Part shown: positions 21,657-33,894 of the stretch, piece by piece | How positions within the stretch are numbered: position 1 is the first letter of the stretch | Layout: every line of letters begins with the position of its first letter | DNA from: Cerioporus squamosus | Taxonomy: Eukaryota > Basidiomycota > Agaricomycetes > Polyporales > Polyporaceae | Assembly (NCBI GenBank): GCA_022592435.1 | Contig: JABYQS010000059.1 | Location: forward strand, 124,001 to 188,000 | Length of the DNA stretch: 64,000 bases | Direction of reading: 5' to 3' | Program-made: the position numbers and the translations under genes | The notes under the pieces: model-generated | Seen by the model: only the letters and a program-made list of their open reading frames with translations | Databases searched by the model: none | What the model was told of the DNA's origin: nothing

Positions 21657-24451
21657 ATGACCACCGAGGACACCTATCAGGCTATCGACGCCGTTGTTTC
21701 CTCCAACTTCTCCATCTATTCGCCTTCGGTCTCGCGCCCACGCGGTTCTGTGCAGCCCAACTCAGGAACACCCACGCGTACTGGACAATCGCCTGACCGT
21801 TCTGAGCACGATGCTCTTCTGGGAGGCGGAAAGGCCTCAAAGAAGCCGTTCTACCGTCCACGACCGCTATGGTACGTGTCCTGCGTTTCTCGTCATTCGT
21901 GAGCCGTCGCGCAAGGTGCAGACTCGGAGGGACTCGGACTTGGGTTGTCGGCCGTCGGTCCGCTTATCACGCATGCGCACGAAGATCTGTTTCTTTGCTC
22001 AGTCTGAGCCTTCAGCACACAAGCGTGTGTGATCTGTGCGGCGAAATCCTCAGTGCGACTACCTGCAGGTTGCAGCAGAGTGTTGCTTGCGATGTCGAAA
22101 CGCGCCGGTCGTGATCGTTGTTGCATGAACCTCGCCGGAATCACAGGCATAGTCTAACGCAACCCTTTTCTGTTTGTTGTCGACGCCCTGCTAACGCGAA
22201 TATACAATCGCAGGCTCGTCCCCTTTGCAGTCGTCGCCTCCATCGTCGTAAGTTCGCTACGAATGATATGACATCATCCTTTGCTCACTGGCCCATCTTA
22301 GCGCGGGATGACTCTTGCTCCTCGAGTGCAGGTCTATACCCAGCTGTCGTGCAATGCGATATACGGTCACGACGTGTACGACCACACGCGTGTTAACGAG
22401 ACCTCGCTTTTGCTCAACTTACCACACACTCCTTCACATCCCTCACCCTCCGTAGCCTCAGTGCCGCTGGAGCTACAATTTCCTGCATCTCAGCAGTCTG
22501 CCTTTGCAAGCTCGAACGGAACCAAGTCAAGGACCGATGACGAAGACGAAGACGACCCCAGACGGCCGCCTTCGGAGCGCTGTCTTAAGGACCCTGCTGT
22601 GCAATCACGAGCTGCGCGTCTGCAGACGATCATGACAACCACAATGGGCGTCCTCTCCGCGATGACTACGGGTTGGTGGGGACACTTCGGAGAGACGCAC
22701 GGACGCACACGCGTCCTCGCTGTCTCGACGTTTGGGTTGTTCATGACGTTCGTGCTTCTCCCACGCATAGTCGAACTAAGCTAATTCGTTCTGCAGCGAT
22801 CTAGTCTTCATCCTCGTGTCCACACCGCATAGCGTCTTCGCAGCGCACGGCCACAAGCTGCTCATTATCTCGCCCATTATCGAGGGTATGTGTGGAGGCT
22901 GGGCGACACTCCAGGCTGCGACGTCGGCGTACATCTCGGACTGTACTTCTGACGGCTCCCGAGCTCATATCTTCTCGCGGTTCACTGGCATGTTCTTCCT
23001 TGGTTTTGCTGTGGGTCCCACCATTGGTGCCTTCCTCATCAAGCACCCCTTCATTCCGGTGTTCTCGCCAGCTATAGGTGTCCACAACGGCGCACCGACT
23101 GTAACAACGGTGTTCTTTGTCGGCGCGGCCGCATCGTTCGTCAATCTTATGCTGGCCATCTTCCTATTCCCCGAGTCCGTCCACAAGAAGAGAGCCAAGA
23201 TGGCAGCGCAGTCACTTCTGCCAGCCGTTTCCGCTCCTGCAGCTGAAGGCGAGCCTGCCAAGCAGGGCATCATCAGTCGATTCATCAGTCCGCTTGCGCT
23301 CTTCTTGCCGAAGACTGTCCACGGGCCGAACGGCACGAAGCACACGGATTGGAGCATGTCGCTTATTGCCATGGTGCTGTTTGGATATTTGCTCTCTACA
23401 GTAAGTTCACTGGCTGTTCAAGCTGCAACATTTATCTCACAGGTTGTGTAGGGTATATTCCAGATCAAATATCTCTACGCGGAACACGTTTACGGCTGGG
23501 GCGCTGAGCAGGTGCGTTGCTAGCAACAGGGTTATACAGACGATTGACCTATTCGCAGCTGAGTTACTACATCTCGACCATGGGCTTTGCTCGTGCCTTA
23601 TATCTCCTCTTCCTCCTTCCTTGTGAGTGTGTCCCATCTCGCTCACTTAGGGCGGCGGTCTCTTACCTATTGCTCCTCAGTCATTATCTCCACCTTCAAA
23701 CCCAAACCGAAGCCCGCGCAGCCCAGTGCTCAAGTGGCCAGTGCAGGCAAGCCAAACGCAGCCGCTCTTGCGAACGAAATGCGTTTCGACATAGCTCTCA
23801 TCCGCGGCTCGCTTCTGGTCGACCTCTTCTCACACTCGATTGTCGCCCTCACCTCTCCCGAAGCCGGTCCAGCGTCGGGTCAGGCGCTGTTCGTGGGCGC
23901 GACCGGCCTGAACTCATTCGGCGCTGGCCTCATCCCTGCCGTCAACAGTCTAGCGCTCTGCATCATGCAGTCGCGCGACGTGACCGACACGGGCAAGATG
24001 TTCGGCGCGTTTTCCGTCCTGCAGGCTGTCGGGCAGATGATTGTCGGGGTGCGTGCCTCCCTGCCGGTCTCCTGTATGTGTCGATGCTAACGCTACTTTG
24101 GATGTAGCCTGTCTTGTTCGGTATCATTTACAGCGGCACCGTCGCGACGTTCCCAAAGACCATCTTCGCCTTCGCCGCGAGCATGATCTTCGTCTCGCTC
24201 GTCATCCTCTTCTTACTCCGCCCGGACGCGATGCTCAAGCCTCGCAAGAAGAACAAGCGCGTCGATGCTGCCGGGCCTGCCGCACTGGAGGCGCATCTGG
24301 ACTTCCGGCGCGCGGCCGCTCGCGGAAGAGCAAGGACCTCCGTCCGTCGCTGTCGAGCTCGAACTTCAGCGGAATGCAGATCCCTTCGCCTGGCCAATCG
24401 TATGGCGCGACGAGCTCGGGGTCTGTGTTCGGCTCGGCATCAACATCATAA
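21657..24451 (+). CDS. MFS transporter, drug/general substrate type, probable frameshift near the 3' end
   Basis: The gene splices into a polytopic MFS protein. It has an N-terminal cytosolic region rich in Ser (AIDAVVSSNFSIYSPSVSRP), first helix LVPFAVVASIVRGMTLAPRV, and a long polar loop. Next come TTTMGVLSAMTTGWWGHFGE, SPIIEGMCGGWATLQAATSA and FTGMFFLGFAVGPTIGAFL, then a second half ending FPKTIFAFAASMIFVSLVIL. The layout resembles fungal TetA/SLC46-like facilitators; the substrate is unknown. Intron 1 is unusually long at about 340 nt. After LKPRKKNKRVDAAGPAA the coding signal moves to another frame near 24290-24325 (RGRSRKSKDLRPSLSSSNFS, codons with G/C in third position) and stops at 24451. 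No GT-AG pair can explain the switch, so a single-base indel is suspected. Without it the frame would end at 24494. Confidence 0.7.
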
Positions 24452-25806
24452 GTCCTTGCTCTCTCTATTTAAGTCTTGCTCCCCACCCAGTTAGTTCGGT
24501 GGTGATCTAGAGGTAACGCCTGCTTGGATAGGTAATCATCGGTAGAGCGGTTTATCAGCGAACATCTCGTATAATGTGTTCTTATTCAATGTATGTATAC
24601 TAGAACTGGTAGCAATGGATCAAGCTTGGAAGGATGGATATACGAAAGCGGGACAAAAGCGGGAAGTCTAGGTCAAGCAGCACGCCAGACGAGATGCCGA
24701 CAAGGCCATTGGCCACGAGTGAGTCCGTACCGCCTATGCGTGCATCACTAACTCTTACAGCCTAGTAACATGGAGTGCTCTTTGGGCTCTTCTTGCATAT
24801 CAGTGCATGTATGTCTCTGCGGGACATACGAAGAGGCCCTAGAGGCCTGTATGGTTGACGAGAATTCCGCTTGCGAAGGACGACACCTTCCAAATCGGTC
24901 ACCGACACCCCCGCAGGCGTGATCGCTGATCGGGGAACTCGGCTCTGCAAGACTCAAGTTAGTACTAAAACGCTGAGTTGAAGCATGGCCACGTAACTCT
25001 GCTTTCCACTCAGGACGTCTCACTTGGACCTTGGTCACAGGCCGTTCATTCAAACTTCGTGATTCCAGTCTTGTTACGGATATTCCGAGCCTTTCCAGCT
25101 CCCGACTGGTGTGGTACAAGTCGAGACGCATAAGCTCATATACCGACTGTGGGGCGCGGACGAGCGGGGCAGTAGCCGTGAGCTTCTCTTGGGTTCGACA
25201 TTCAGTACAATACCTCCCGATATCCTGCGATATCTCCAAGGCGATGAAGGCTCCTCACATGACAGCATGAAAAGGAACGACTCCCACTCCGCACCTTACT
25301 ATGTATGTCACAGATGACTCGACGTGAATCGTGATGCCGGTATGATTGCTGAAGGTACGCCCTGATATGCCCATCTCTCTGCTTGCATCATACTAATAAT
25401 CTGTAACAGATGCCCTCAGGCCATCACAGACATACGCATGATAAGTCTCCACGCGGCGCATCCTCGAATAGAGAGCATACTTCTGTCCGCACATGGACGT
25501 CCCCTGACCACAGCGCTATCTCACGAAGTATGCCTCTTAGACATCTTGTGTGACCGCCGCAGGACCTCATCCCGCTCGAAGCACCATACCCTGCTTCCAT
25601 CAAGCTGCCGCCGGACCTTCTCCCTCCTCGGGCTAACTATGTTAGATTATATCCATCTTCGTGGCGCCCTATGATGGCGATCTGCAACATCCAGCATCGA
25701 CCTGCGAGCAGCGCTCGGATCTCCCCTCAGGTGCGCTCACATCAAGATCAGTTGCCGAAGCATCCTACTAACTCTCCCCGCGCCGCTTATAGTCGCCCGC
25801 GGGAGG
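24452..25806. other. Intergenic, no gene firmly recognised
   Basis: A minus frame near 24750-25236 (containing GRYCTECRTQEKLTATAP) is open but lacks a normal start and a known family; it may be a gene remnant. The rest shows nothing beyond short frames. Confidence 0.35.
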
Positions 25807-28079
25807 ATGAGGGGTCGGTTTCTTTCCCCCTTGCCTCCCATGGCTCTCTCGCTTGCGCTTGTTACTCGCGCGGCCGAACATGGCTTGGACGCCGGTGCCC
25901 TGCAGGATACGACCCTTCAAGTCCCGAGTCTGGTGAACACTTACGGAGCATACCTTATTGGGACTTTCTTCGGGACAGGGTACGTCGGGTAGTTCGCGGG
26001 CTCTCGGTGTGGTGGGCTGACCGGGAGGCGGACATGCAGATTGTATGGTTTCTTCGTGCATCAGCTATACCGATATGCACGACTGTTCCCCACCGATACA
26101 ATTTTCATTCGCTTGCTGGTGAGTCTCCGGCTCGGTCTCGTGGATTCATTCCGCCACCGCCACACCGCTCCGGCTGACGCAATCCTACAGGTACTTACTG
26201 TGACGTGAGAGTGCCCGTTGGCAGTCGTCTGCCTCTCCGTACTCATGGCTAGCCCAGGATCCTCGAAACCATACACGTGGTCTTCACGATACATACATGG
26301 TGCGTTCCGCCTCCAACTCTCTGGCACACCCGAAGATCCAACTATCGCCATCAGTTATTATTATTTGATCTTGAATTACTCCAACCCCGCCGTACTGGAT
26401 CTGGGAGTCTGGTAAGTCCTCTGATGTCCACCCCTCAGCGGGGTATTTGCTGAGCTAGCTACTACTAGGTCACTGAATGTGGGTGCTCCACCGCTACAGT
26501 CACAATCACCTGGTCTGACGTCCATGCGAAGGGCATTCCCGTGATAATAGTGAGTCTGACCACGACTGTACCGGGAAAATATCGTCCTGACGCCGTCATA
26601 GGGAATCAATATGTTCATCTCCCAACTGTGAGCTCGTCAGCTGTCCATCGTGATGTCAAACCTCACGCGCCTCTAGCTTCTTCGCTCGCCGCGTCTACCT
26701 CAGTGAGCCTTCCGACCTTGAGTATTGGCTCAGTATGCTCATTCTTCATAGTCGGGAAGCAGTACCGATTCATTGTCGCCATAGCAGTAAGTGGAAGCGG
26801 GACGTCGATCCGGGGTGGTCACTTGCTAAATGTGACCCCAGATGTTGTTCTTTGCAGTTGAGATTGGTAGGATCTCCTCTGTCAGAGCTATCAGTCCCGT
26901 AGCTCACTACGGTCCCTCACTCAACTCAGCGTTCTCGATAGCGGCTGTCTGCGAAGTGTGAGTTACGCTCTTCTTCCTGCCCAGCGATCTCCTCAATTGA
27001 TTACTGACTTCTCGATGTCAGGATCTCTATCTCGAGTTTCGACTCCATCAGCAAGGTCAACGTAAGTACCCTACGGTTCTACCTGTGTGCAAGAGTGTTC
27101 AGCAATGCCACAGTCTCTGCTCGCGGCGACTTTCGGCGCCGCGATCATGGGTGATACGCTGCTCACGGGCTCGCTCATGTGGGTTCTCCGTCGCAGTCGA
27201 AGAATGGAAAGCAGACAGTAGGCGTCCTTCTTAAACTTAGTATCCATGTATTCAAGCACTGATTGGTTTGTAGGATCGAACCCTTCGTCGAGACGTTGAA
27301 TGTGTATATCATCAATACAGGTGGGTCCCTACAAGCCTCTCCTTGCCTGCGAATAGGGCTGACCCACCGACAGGATTGTTGCACGAGTACGCACAGAGGA
27401 AGCCCTACTCTCACAACGGCCGTACTGACTCAGAGAAAGCCTTCTGAATATCGTCTCGCTGGCGGTGGTAGGTCTCCAACGTCCTCGTGAAATTCCGACT
27501 TCTCGGCTGATACTTTGTCGACATATAGGTTCTCGCTCTCCCCCACGACCTCATCCATGGCAGCATTAGCATCGTTACGACCAGGCGTACGTAATAGCAT
27601 TATGGACGTCATTGAACCACTGACAGACCGCGCTCTTCCATACAGTCTACGGCAACACACTGATGGCTGTGTAAGTATCCGCCTAGTACCCAAGGGCGCG
27701 TCGCTCAAGGCTCACCACGATGATCTCCAGCCTCAACTCCCGGAAGCTGAACGTCAGCCGAGGAATCGAAGTGCTCGACGGCGAGGTCAGCATGAACATC
27801 TTCACACGCGCCAACCGCCTTGCTGCGCAAGAACGATGGAACGTTCCCCAGGTACGTGCATGTCGCATCGACACTCGGTGCCAGGGCTCGGTGATTCCCA
27901 ATTTGTGTACTTACATACTGACCATGCCGTAGATCCCAGATTCCAGCTCACCGTCGGTGATCAACATCCAGGTGACGACAGAAATGGGAGGCGACATGGA
28001 CAAGCGGATGAGCAAGAACCCGAACGCAGCGAACATGGACGAGGTCCGCCGGGCGGACTGGAAGATGGCTCGTCAGTGA
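25807..28079 (+). CDS. DUF6534 multi-pass membrane protein B
   Basis: A many-exon gene of the same family as A, C and E. First helix: VNTYGAYLIGTFFGTGLYGF, then HQLYRYARLFPTDTIFIRLL, LETIHVVFTIHTCYYYLILN, SLN, FFARRVYLIGKQYRFIVAIA and MLFFAVEIGRISSVRAI. These are followed by GDTLLTGSLMWVLRRSRRM, PFVETLNVYIINTGLL and the tail LNSRKLNVSRGIEVLDGE, ending MARQ and TGA at 28077-28079. ATG 25807 has A at -3; ATG 25840 (MALSLALV) is an alternative. Most junctions are GT-AG and keep frame. The small exon around 27472 does not join in frame by a simple GT-AG rule: one base seems missing before GTCTCCAACGTCCTC. The function of the family is unknown. Confidence 0.65.
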
Positions 28080-29235
28080 TGCCCAGACTACTTGTAGTCA
28101 TAGTAGACCCGCTGAGTCTCCGCTGTTGCGATGTTGTATCATATTTTGTATACGAGATGCCATGTTTAGATAAGTCGCGGTCTGCCTGGCAGTAGTCCGA
28201 AACCTCACTGTACCAGGTTTCTCTCAAAGACGGCCTAGGCCTTCGGGAGAACCCGGTTGCCGGGTTCGGTAACTGAAACGCCTATGCCACCTCAGCCTCG
28301 ACGAGGCGAGCATCACTTGAAACTTTACACATTTCCAGACGACACGCAGGTTAAGCAAGCCTGACATCACAGTTCCGGAGAATACGTCTGACTGCTTAAG
28401 ACTTAAGGGTACGAGCGACTCGGTATAATAAATCTGAGAAAAGGTCGACACTGACCGTTCTGACAGTGCCCTTGTACTTAGCACTCACGCCCATGACGTG
28501 ATCAAAGAACGGAAACGCTTCCCGACTTCATATCGGAAGACATCTATCAGAAGGTGCCACACCAGAGAGGGACTGCTCGAGTCTTGCTGGGGTCACCTTG
28601 ACCGCAGAATCAGGAAGTGCAAGCACTGCCCGCTAGAAGGCGCTCAGTATTCTGGGAGGTGACAGATGGCCCTCGGCGGATCTCCGACTATAACCGGGCT
28701 CTCGGTTTCACGCAGCGGCAATAGAGTGGGTGCGCTTACGATTAACGTTCTGTTGTTCCTGTGATATCAGCCGTGGTCAATGTAGCTCCCACTCGGCGTA
28801 CGCTGTCGGTAACCATGCCTGATGGGCTCGTAATCGAGTGTTATCAAGTGTGTTCATCGCCGTCCTGTGCTGCTACAATGCGCAAGAGCTGACATACTGT
28901 ATGTAGTGACAGATGGTACCTCCCAGGCGCGGTATACGAACATTCCGCCGGGCGATACGGATGGTGACTTCCCGCCGGCTGCGTCGAATTGCCAGATGAG
29001 CTCGGCCTATCCGGGGACGCAGGGAACACCTGCCAGCCACCATCCCGCTGTGACGTGGATTACGTCCGAACTGAGACAGACCCACTTCTCACCAGGACCA
29101 TCTCCGCGCTCCGCCCGAGGGAACCTGACAACAGTCGCGAACGGCATCAAATACAATGCATTGTCCTTGTTCTTATACTCGGGCAAGGTCAAGCGCCCCG
29201 TCCCCTGCAGGCAGATCCCTCCCCCATCGTTGACG
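28080..29235. other. Intergenic between DUF6534 B and C
   Basis: No gene recognised. The frame of gene C is open upstream of its chosen ATG as far as about 28867, so a longer N-terminus (for example from ATG 28995) cannot be excluded. Confidence 0.35.
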
Positions 29236-31714
29236 ATGGCTTTCGCTCCTGTCACTGCTGGCGTTGCACCCGGGCTCCCTGACGCTTCGTTCTCGGCGGC
29301 TTTCGCTCCTGTCACTGCTGGTGCAGCGCCCGCGCTACCTGACACAACGTTCGCGGCAGCTTTCACTCCTCTCCCTGCCGGTGCAGGGGCTGGGACACCC
29401 TCCCAATCGTTGACGATGGCATCATTCACTTCTGTTGCTGGTGCGGCCGCCGCGCTCCCTACCCGCGCTGGAATACAGGTCAACCCAGTCAGCCCGGATA
29501 TCCTCTTCCCGCATTCGCATGGGCTGGACAACACGTATGGTGCCTACCTGATTGGGACATTCTTTGGTATTCTGTGAGCTCTACCCTGAGATTGTAGGTC
29601 TCGTTCTTCGCTGACAGGTTGTACTATCAGGCTGTTCGGGTATAGTCTGCACCAGCTGTCCGCCTACTTCCGGCGATTCCCTTCGGACACGACGCTCATT
29701 CGTCTTTCTGTGAGTAGCCCATTGGGCAGTACTATGAACGTCGCCACTCACGCATACGGTTCACCCTAGTTGATCACGGTGATGTGAGCATCGTGTGGGT
29801 CATTTGAAAGCGCATTATTTTGAGATGCGAGGTTAGGGTCCTGGAGACTGTCTACACGGCATTCACCATTCACACCTCGTACGTTACATCTGCTTGCTTC
29901 ACAGCACATATCTGTCGCTGACGACAGGACAGCTACTACTACCTGGTGTCAAATCACTTCGACGATGTTGCTCTGTTTCAAGGAGTCTGGTACGTCGCGG
30001 ATGTCATAGACATTGTGACTCTTTTGACCGAAGCTGGTTTTCCCAGGTCGTTGAATGTGAGTCTTCGATGACTGGTATTTCCTCGTTGCAATGAGCAATG
30101 ACCTTGGTTGATATGTAGACAACGCCCGCTTTCATGGTGAGCATCCGCCCTAGGCGCTTTGCATATACATCACTAATCGTTTCGCCAGGCCGCTACCATG
30201 TTCACTTCGCAATTGTGAGTACAGTAGTCAGATAACTCTGCGGTCGTCATCCGAGCTGACATCCACACTTTGAGGTTCTTCGCTCGTCGAGTTTCCTTGA
30301 GTAAGATATTCTGTAGCTGGGTTTCAACGCGAGCTGAGAACTGACATCCCGCAGTGGGTCGCCGTTATCAATTCATCGCAGGTTTTGCGGTGAGAAATGG
30401 GTCGTGCGTGAAAGCTGCGCTGAATGCTGACAGTCGGCTGGGTAACTTAGATGCTGTTCTTCACTGCTGAAGTTTGTAAGGAGCTTTTCGCGTATACGCT
30501 TGCACGCTCCGAGGCTTAACACTGGCTTGTCTTTTACGCACAGCATTGTCCGCAGGTACGCACATCATCCGTATCGCTTGGCAGGATGTTACTGAAGCTT
30601 CTGTACAGTATCCGTATTCCAAGCGTACGCAGTTTCCTCTAATGCTGCGCTCGAATTACCGTCTTACCTCGTCCTTCAGCTACATCACTCCCAGTTTCTG
30701 GTTGATCAGCGACGTCAACGTAAGTTAAGCCATGATCCGCCACCTAACGTGCGACTGAATCGGAAGCTGGCGTCTAGGTGGTCCTTGCAGCCTTGTTCGG
30801 GTCGGCTGTGGCAGGCGATACGTTGCTCACCACTTCACTAATCGTGGAACTCCAACGCAGTCGTCTATCGGAGGCCAGAAGGTGCGCATGATGAGGCGGT
30901 GAGAATGTTGAGCAGCAGATTAACCCCTCCTAGAAAGGAGTCGAGGCTGGACACCGCTCTGCTCTACATCGTTAACACAGGTATGTCTCGCGATAACCTT
31001 GCTGAAACCATGGGTCACTCACTTCACTGCAGGATTGTTGCACGAGTAAGCCGATCTACTTGCCCATCGCAAGTCTCTTCAGGGACTGAGTGTAACCTTG
31101 CAGCGTCCTCAACGTTGTTGCGTTCATCCTGGTGCGCAGATCCGGCGTCGGAGCATCGTTGAGCAGAATCTAACCCACTTTCAATCTCAGGCCCTTACCC
31201 TCAGAAAAGACTTGATACATAGCAGTATCGCTATCGTTACCACAAGAGGCGCGTCTGATCCGTCCAGTCTTGGAGGGACAATGTTCGCTAACATCCGCAA
31301 TAGTCTACGCCAACACGTTGCTCGCTGTGTGAGTCGTTGGTTCGCGGATCTCGTGCACTGACGCTGTCTGACTAGAGCCATGCATAGGCTCAACTCCCGC
31401 AAACTCCCAGCGAGCATCGAAGTTGTAGGCGGTGTATTCGGCATCAACACCATCCAACGGGCACGTCGCCTTGCCAAACAAGAACAATGGAACACGCCAC
31501 ATGTACGCCAGCTACTACAGTCGCACTCGACCGTGTTCCGGACTCGCCGCTGACATGTTGTGACACCCCTCAGGTGTTGGAATCGTCTCTTGGGGCGATC
31601 AACGTTGCGATCGCAACGGAGGAGATCTCGGACAAGCTCGCAGCGGAAAAGCTCGAGGAGGAAAAGTGGAGAGACGACGATTCCACGCTGGACTCGGTTG
31701 TATTTCGAGTATGA
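29236..31714 (+). CDS. DUF6534 multi-pass membrane protein C with repeated N-terminus
   Basis: Same family as B, in tandem 1.2 kb downstream. Before the first helix (LDNTYGAYLIGTFFGILLFG) it has about 80 extra Ala/Pro/Thr-rich residues made of four 20-residue repeats. Family marks: HQLSAYFRRFPSDTTLIRLS, LETVYTAFTIHTS, YYYLVSNHFDD, SLN, FFARRVSLMGRRYQFIAGFA and MLFFTAEV. Later come GDTLLTTSLIVELQRSRL, ESRLDTALLYIVNTGLLHDV, VYANTLLAV and LNSRKLPASIEVVGG, then an acidic tail (EEISDKLAAEKLEEEKWRDD). One junction near 31245 (TTR|VYANT) needs a GC donor or has lost a base. GNAT1 follows 0.36 kb downstream on the same strand. Confidence 0.65.
29239..29478 (+). repeat. Four 60-bp in-frame tandem repeats in DUF6534 C
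   Basis: Units start at 29239, 29299, 29359 and 29419, exactly 60 bp apart. They encode AFAPVTAGVAPGLPDASFSA, AFAPVTAGAAPALPDTTFAA, AFTPLPAGAGAGTPSQSLTM and a more diverged ASFTSVAGAAAALPTRAG. Units 1 and 2 are nearly identical at DNA level. Confidence 0.85.
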
Positions 31715-32076
31715 CCTCGAACGTGTACGAAATTCAAAACTGTATACTGACCCCGACTACATGTCTACTCGGTCCGGTCCGCTCAAATAACCGGACTATT
31801 GGCGACGGCGAGGGACGGGCGGCGAGTGTGCATTGCTGCGCCGGGCTGGCATAGCTTCGAAGTTGCACTTGATTGCTGCTCTCGATGATCAGGACGCCCT
31901 CCTGCGCCCACTGTGCGCCCACTGCGGCGCAGCGCCCTGCTCGTGGATCCTTCAATTCACTCAATATGTGAGCGATCTGAGTCCATACTACTTAAAATGC
32001 TGTTTCGTGCCTTCCGTGGAGGTGATACATAGTACTGTCTCTCCGACTCTCATCTTCCAGCTACCAGCAACCCTTC
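31715..32076. other. Spacer between DUF6534 C and GNAT1
   Basis: 362 bp with no gene; expected to hold the 3' UTR of C and the promoter of GNAT1. No TATA box is clear. Confidence 0.4.
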
Positions 32077-33086
32077 ATGTCGTCCAGCAAGCACCCTCGG
32101 GCATACGTCCGAGTCGCCGGCCGTCTGAATATCCAGCAGTCACCCGGGTGCTCACGCGGGCCTTCGCGAAGGACCCTGCCATGAATTGGTATGGCGGCGT
32201 CACGGAGTTGGTAGAGGATATCGACTCCCCGACACCGAAGGCCAGGCGCAGCATGCGGAACCTCAGCTTGTTCCAAGAGGCGCTGGTCAGGGCGACCGTA
32301 CTCGTCAACGGCGTCGTCACCGTGGTTGTCATTCCTCGGACCGATGACAAGGATGAAGCCAGGGCAAGCACGAGGAAGCGCAAGGACTCATCGAAGGAGG
32401 AGATTGTAGCAGTGTGTCTATGGCTTCCTCCCGGCAAGACGCTCGACATGGGACCCATTACCGTACTCCGATCTGGGGTACTGAACGTCCTCAGGGGCTG
32501 GGGATTCAGAGGTGTGAAGGTAAGTCACCGTCATCCGTTCCGTTCTGTTGTAGCACGTAGTCACTCACATTCGAACTTTCAGCGCGTCCTGTTCGAGTTC
32601 TCGCCAACAGTGGAACATAGCCTCAAGAAGTCGTTCAAGGCCCGAGGACTCGACCGACGTGACTCTTGGCATTTGCTCCAGGTCGTCGTGGATCCTAACC
32701 ACCAGAAGAAAGGTGAGCCGCAGTATAACGCTTCACGCTCACCGTTCTGACATTGTCTCTCTTACAGGTTTCTCTTCCATGCTCATGGAGGAAGGTTTCC
32801 GCCGCGCATCTCCGAAGCCGATTCACTTGGAGGCCACGACGGCGGCCAGTCGAGATATCTACGCCCGTTACAACTTCGAAGTGCGCCTTCCGTCGGGCAG
32901 GCTCAACCCTCGCGCTCTCACATGATTGACGTTTTCCTCGGACAGATCGACGAAGAGCATCGCTTCGGTGTCGGCCAAGTTGACAAGAACGGCATCAAGG
33001 CCAAGGGCGAAGCTGCGACCGGATTTCCGGAGTGGATCATGACGAAGGTAGTATTTCCTTCTCGCGAAGGAGCCCAGAAAGTCTAA
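32077..33086 (+). CDS. GNAT-family N-acetyltransferase (GNAT1), one apparent frameshift
   Basis: A four-exon gene closely matching GNAT2 at 41888. Exon 1 (32077-32519) starts MSSSKHPRAYVRVA, then loses one base at about 32118 relative to GNAT2. Downstream the frame resumes as PSEYPAVTRVLTRAFAKDPA and MNWYGG, with IVAVCLWLPPGKTLDMGP and the acetyl-CoA fold C-terminus SMLMEEGFRRASPKPIHLEA, RDIYARYNFE and PEWIMTK. Its length is 443 nt where 444 would keep phase. Such GNATs transfer acetyl from acetyl-CoA to an amine; the substrate is unknown. The stop used here is TAA at 33084-33086. An alternative splice would give MTKWLT and a stop. Confidence 0.7.
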
Positions 33087-33894
33087 CGTTCGTGGGATCC
33101 AAACAGTGGTTGACGTGATAGCGGACTGTTCGACGACAACCTCTGTCTTGCCCTAGCATTTCTGCCCATAATCCTAAGTATTGCGCTTCCTATCTGCGGC
33201 AGTACGAGCAGCGATTCTATATAAATGGCGTCAACGATGTGCTCAGCGCAACTTCCTGATAGCACAATGCACATACCTTCCACCATCCCACAAAAAGACC
33301 AGCGATGCACGGTCTCTCGCTGTCGGCCCTAGCAACGTATCGGTGCCACGAATCGGGGTGTAGGGAGATTCTTCGACTGCGACAAGTAAGCCTGCTCTGG
33401 GCATATGAGGGTGCTGGAGATATCAACCGCACAAAAGTCGCCTTCCTGGGGGCAATCTCTGAGCGCTGCCGGACAGCGCAGACACCACGCTTGCGAGGGG
33501 CGGGAGGTGGTGACCCATTGTTCGGAATAGTGTCCTGTGCCCTAGCAAAAACGAACACTGGCGGATGATGAACTCGTCCTCGAGTACACCGTCGCCTGTC
33601 TGAGGAATGGCGGTTCAGTGTGCGAGGTCGGCTCGGGTGCTCGGAAGAAAGCCGAGGTGCGTGGGGGAGTCGCTCATGGCAGCGAGAGGCTTGGAGCCAT
33701 CTTGATAAGCGAGAAACGTCGCGGTGCGGACGAGTAAAGCAGGGGGCCCGGAGCACGACGCTCGACATCCTTGCGCTATGACGAGCGCAAAGGGTTTGAT
33801 GCGTGCATTCGCCGTCCGGACTCAGTGCCCGTCGCGAGATGCGAAGGCATTCTTCTGTCATAGCGCGCTCCTTCCTGCACGCACATAAATCATA
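33087..33894. other. Intergenic, no gene recognised
   Basis: Convergent space between GNAT1 and the F-box gene. A 214-codon minus frame here is Arg/Ser/His-rich with no motif and is treated as chance. Confidence 0.4.

Noticed and set aside
24748..25239. Minus frame with YCTECRTQEKL and RLDLYHTSRELERLGI segments
   Set aside because: Starts with TTG, not ATG, and no upstream exon or family could be found; possibly a remnant.
31833..32076. N-terminal extension of GNAT1 in the frame of its main body
   Set aside because: It needs a non-ATG start; comparison with GNAT2 shows the true start is ATG 32077 with a one-base loss.
33217..33861. 214-codon minus open frame
   Set aside because: Arg/Ser/His-rich, no motif; overlaps no splice pattern. 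Likely a chance frame in GC-rich DNA.
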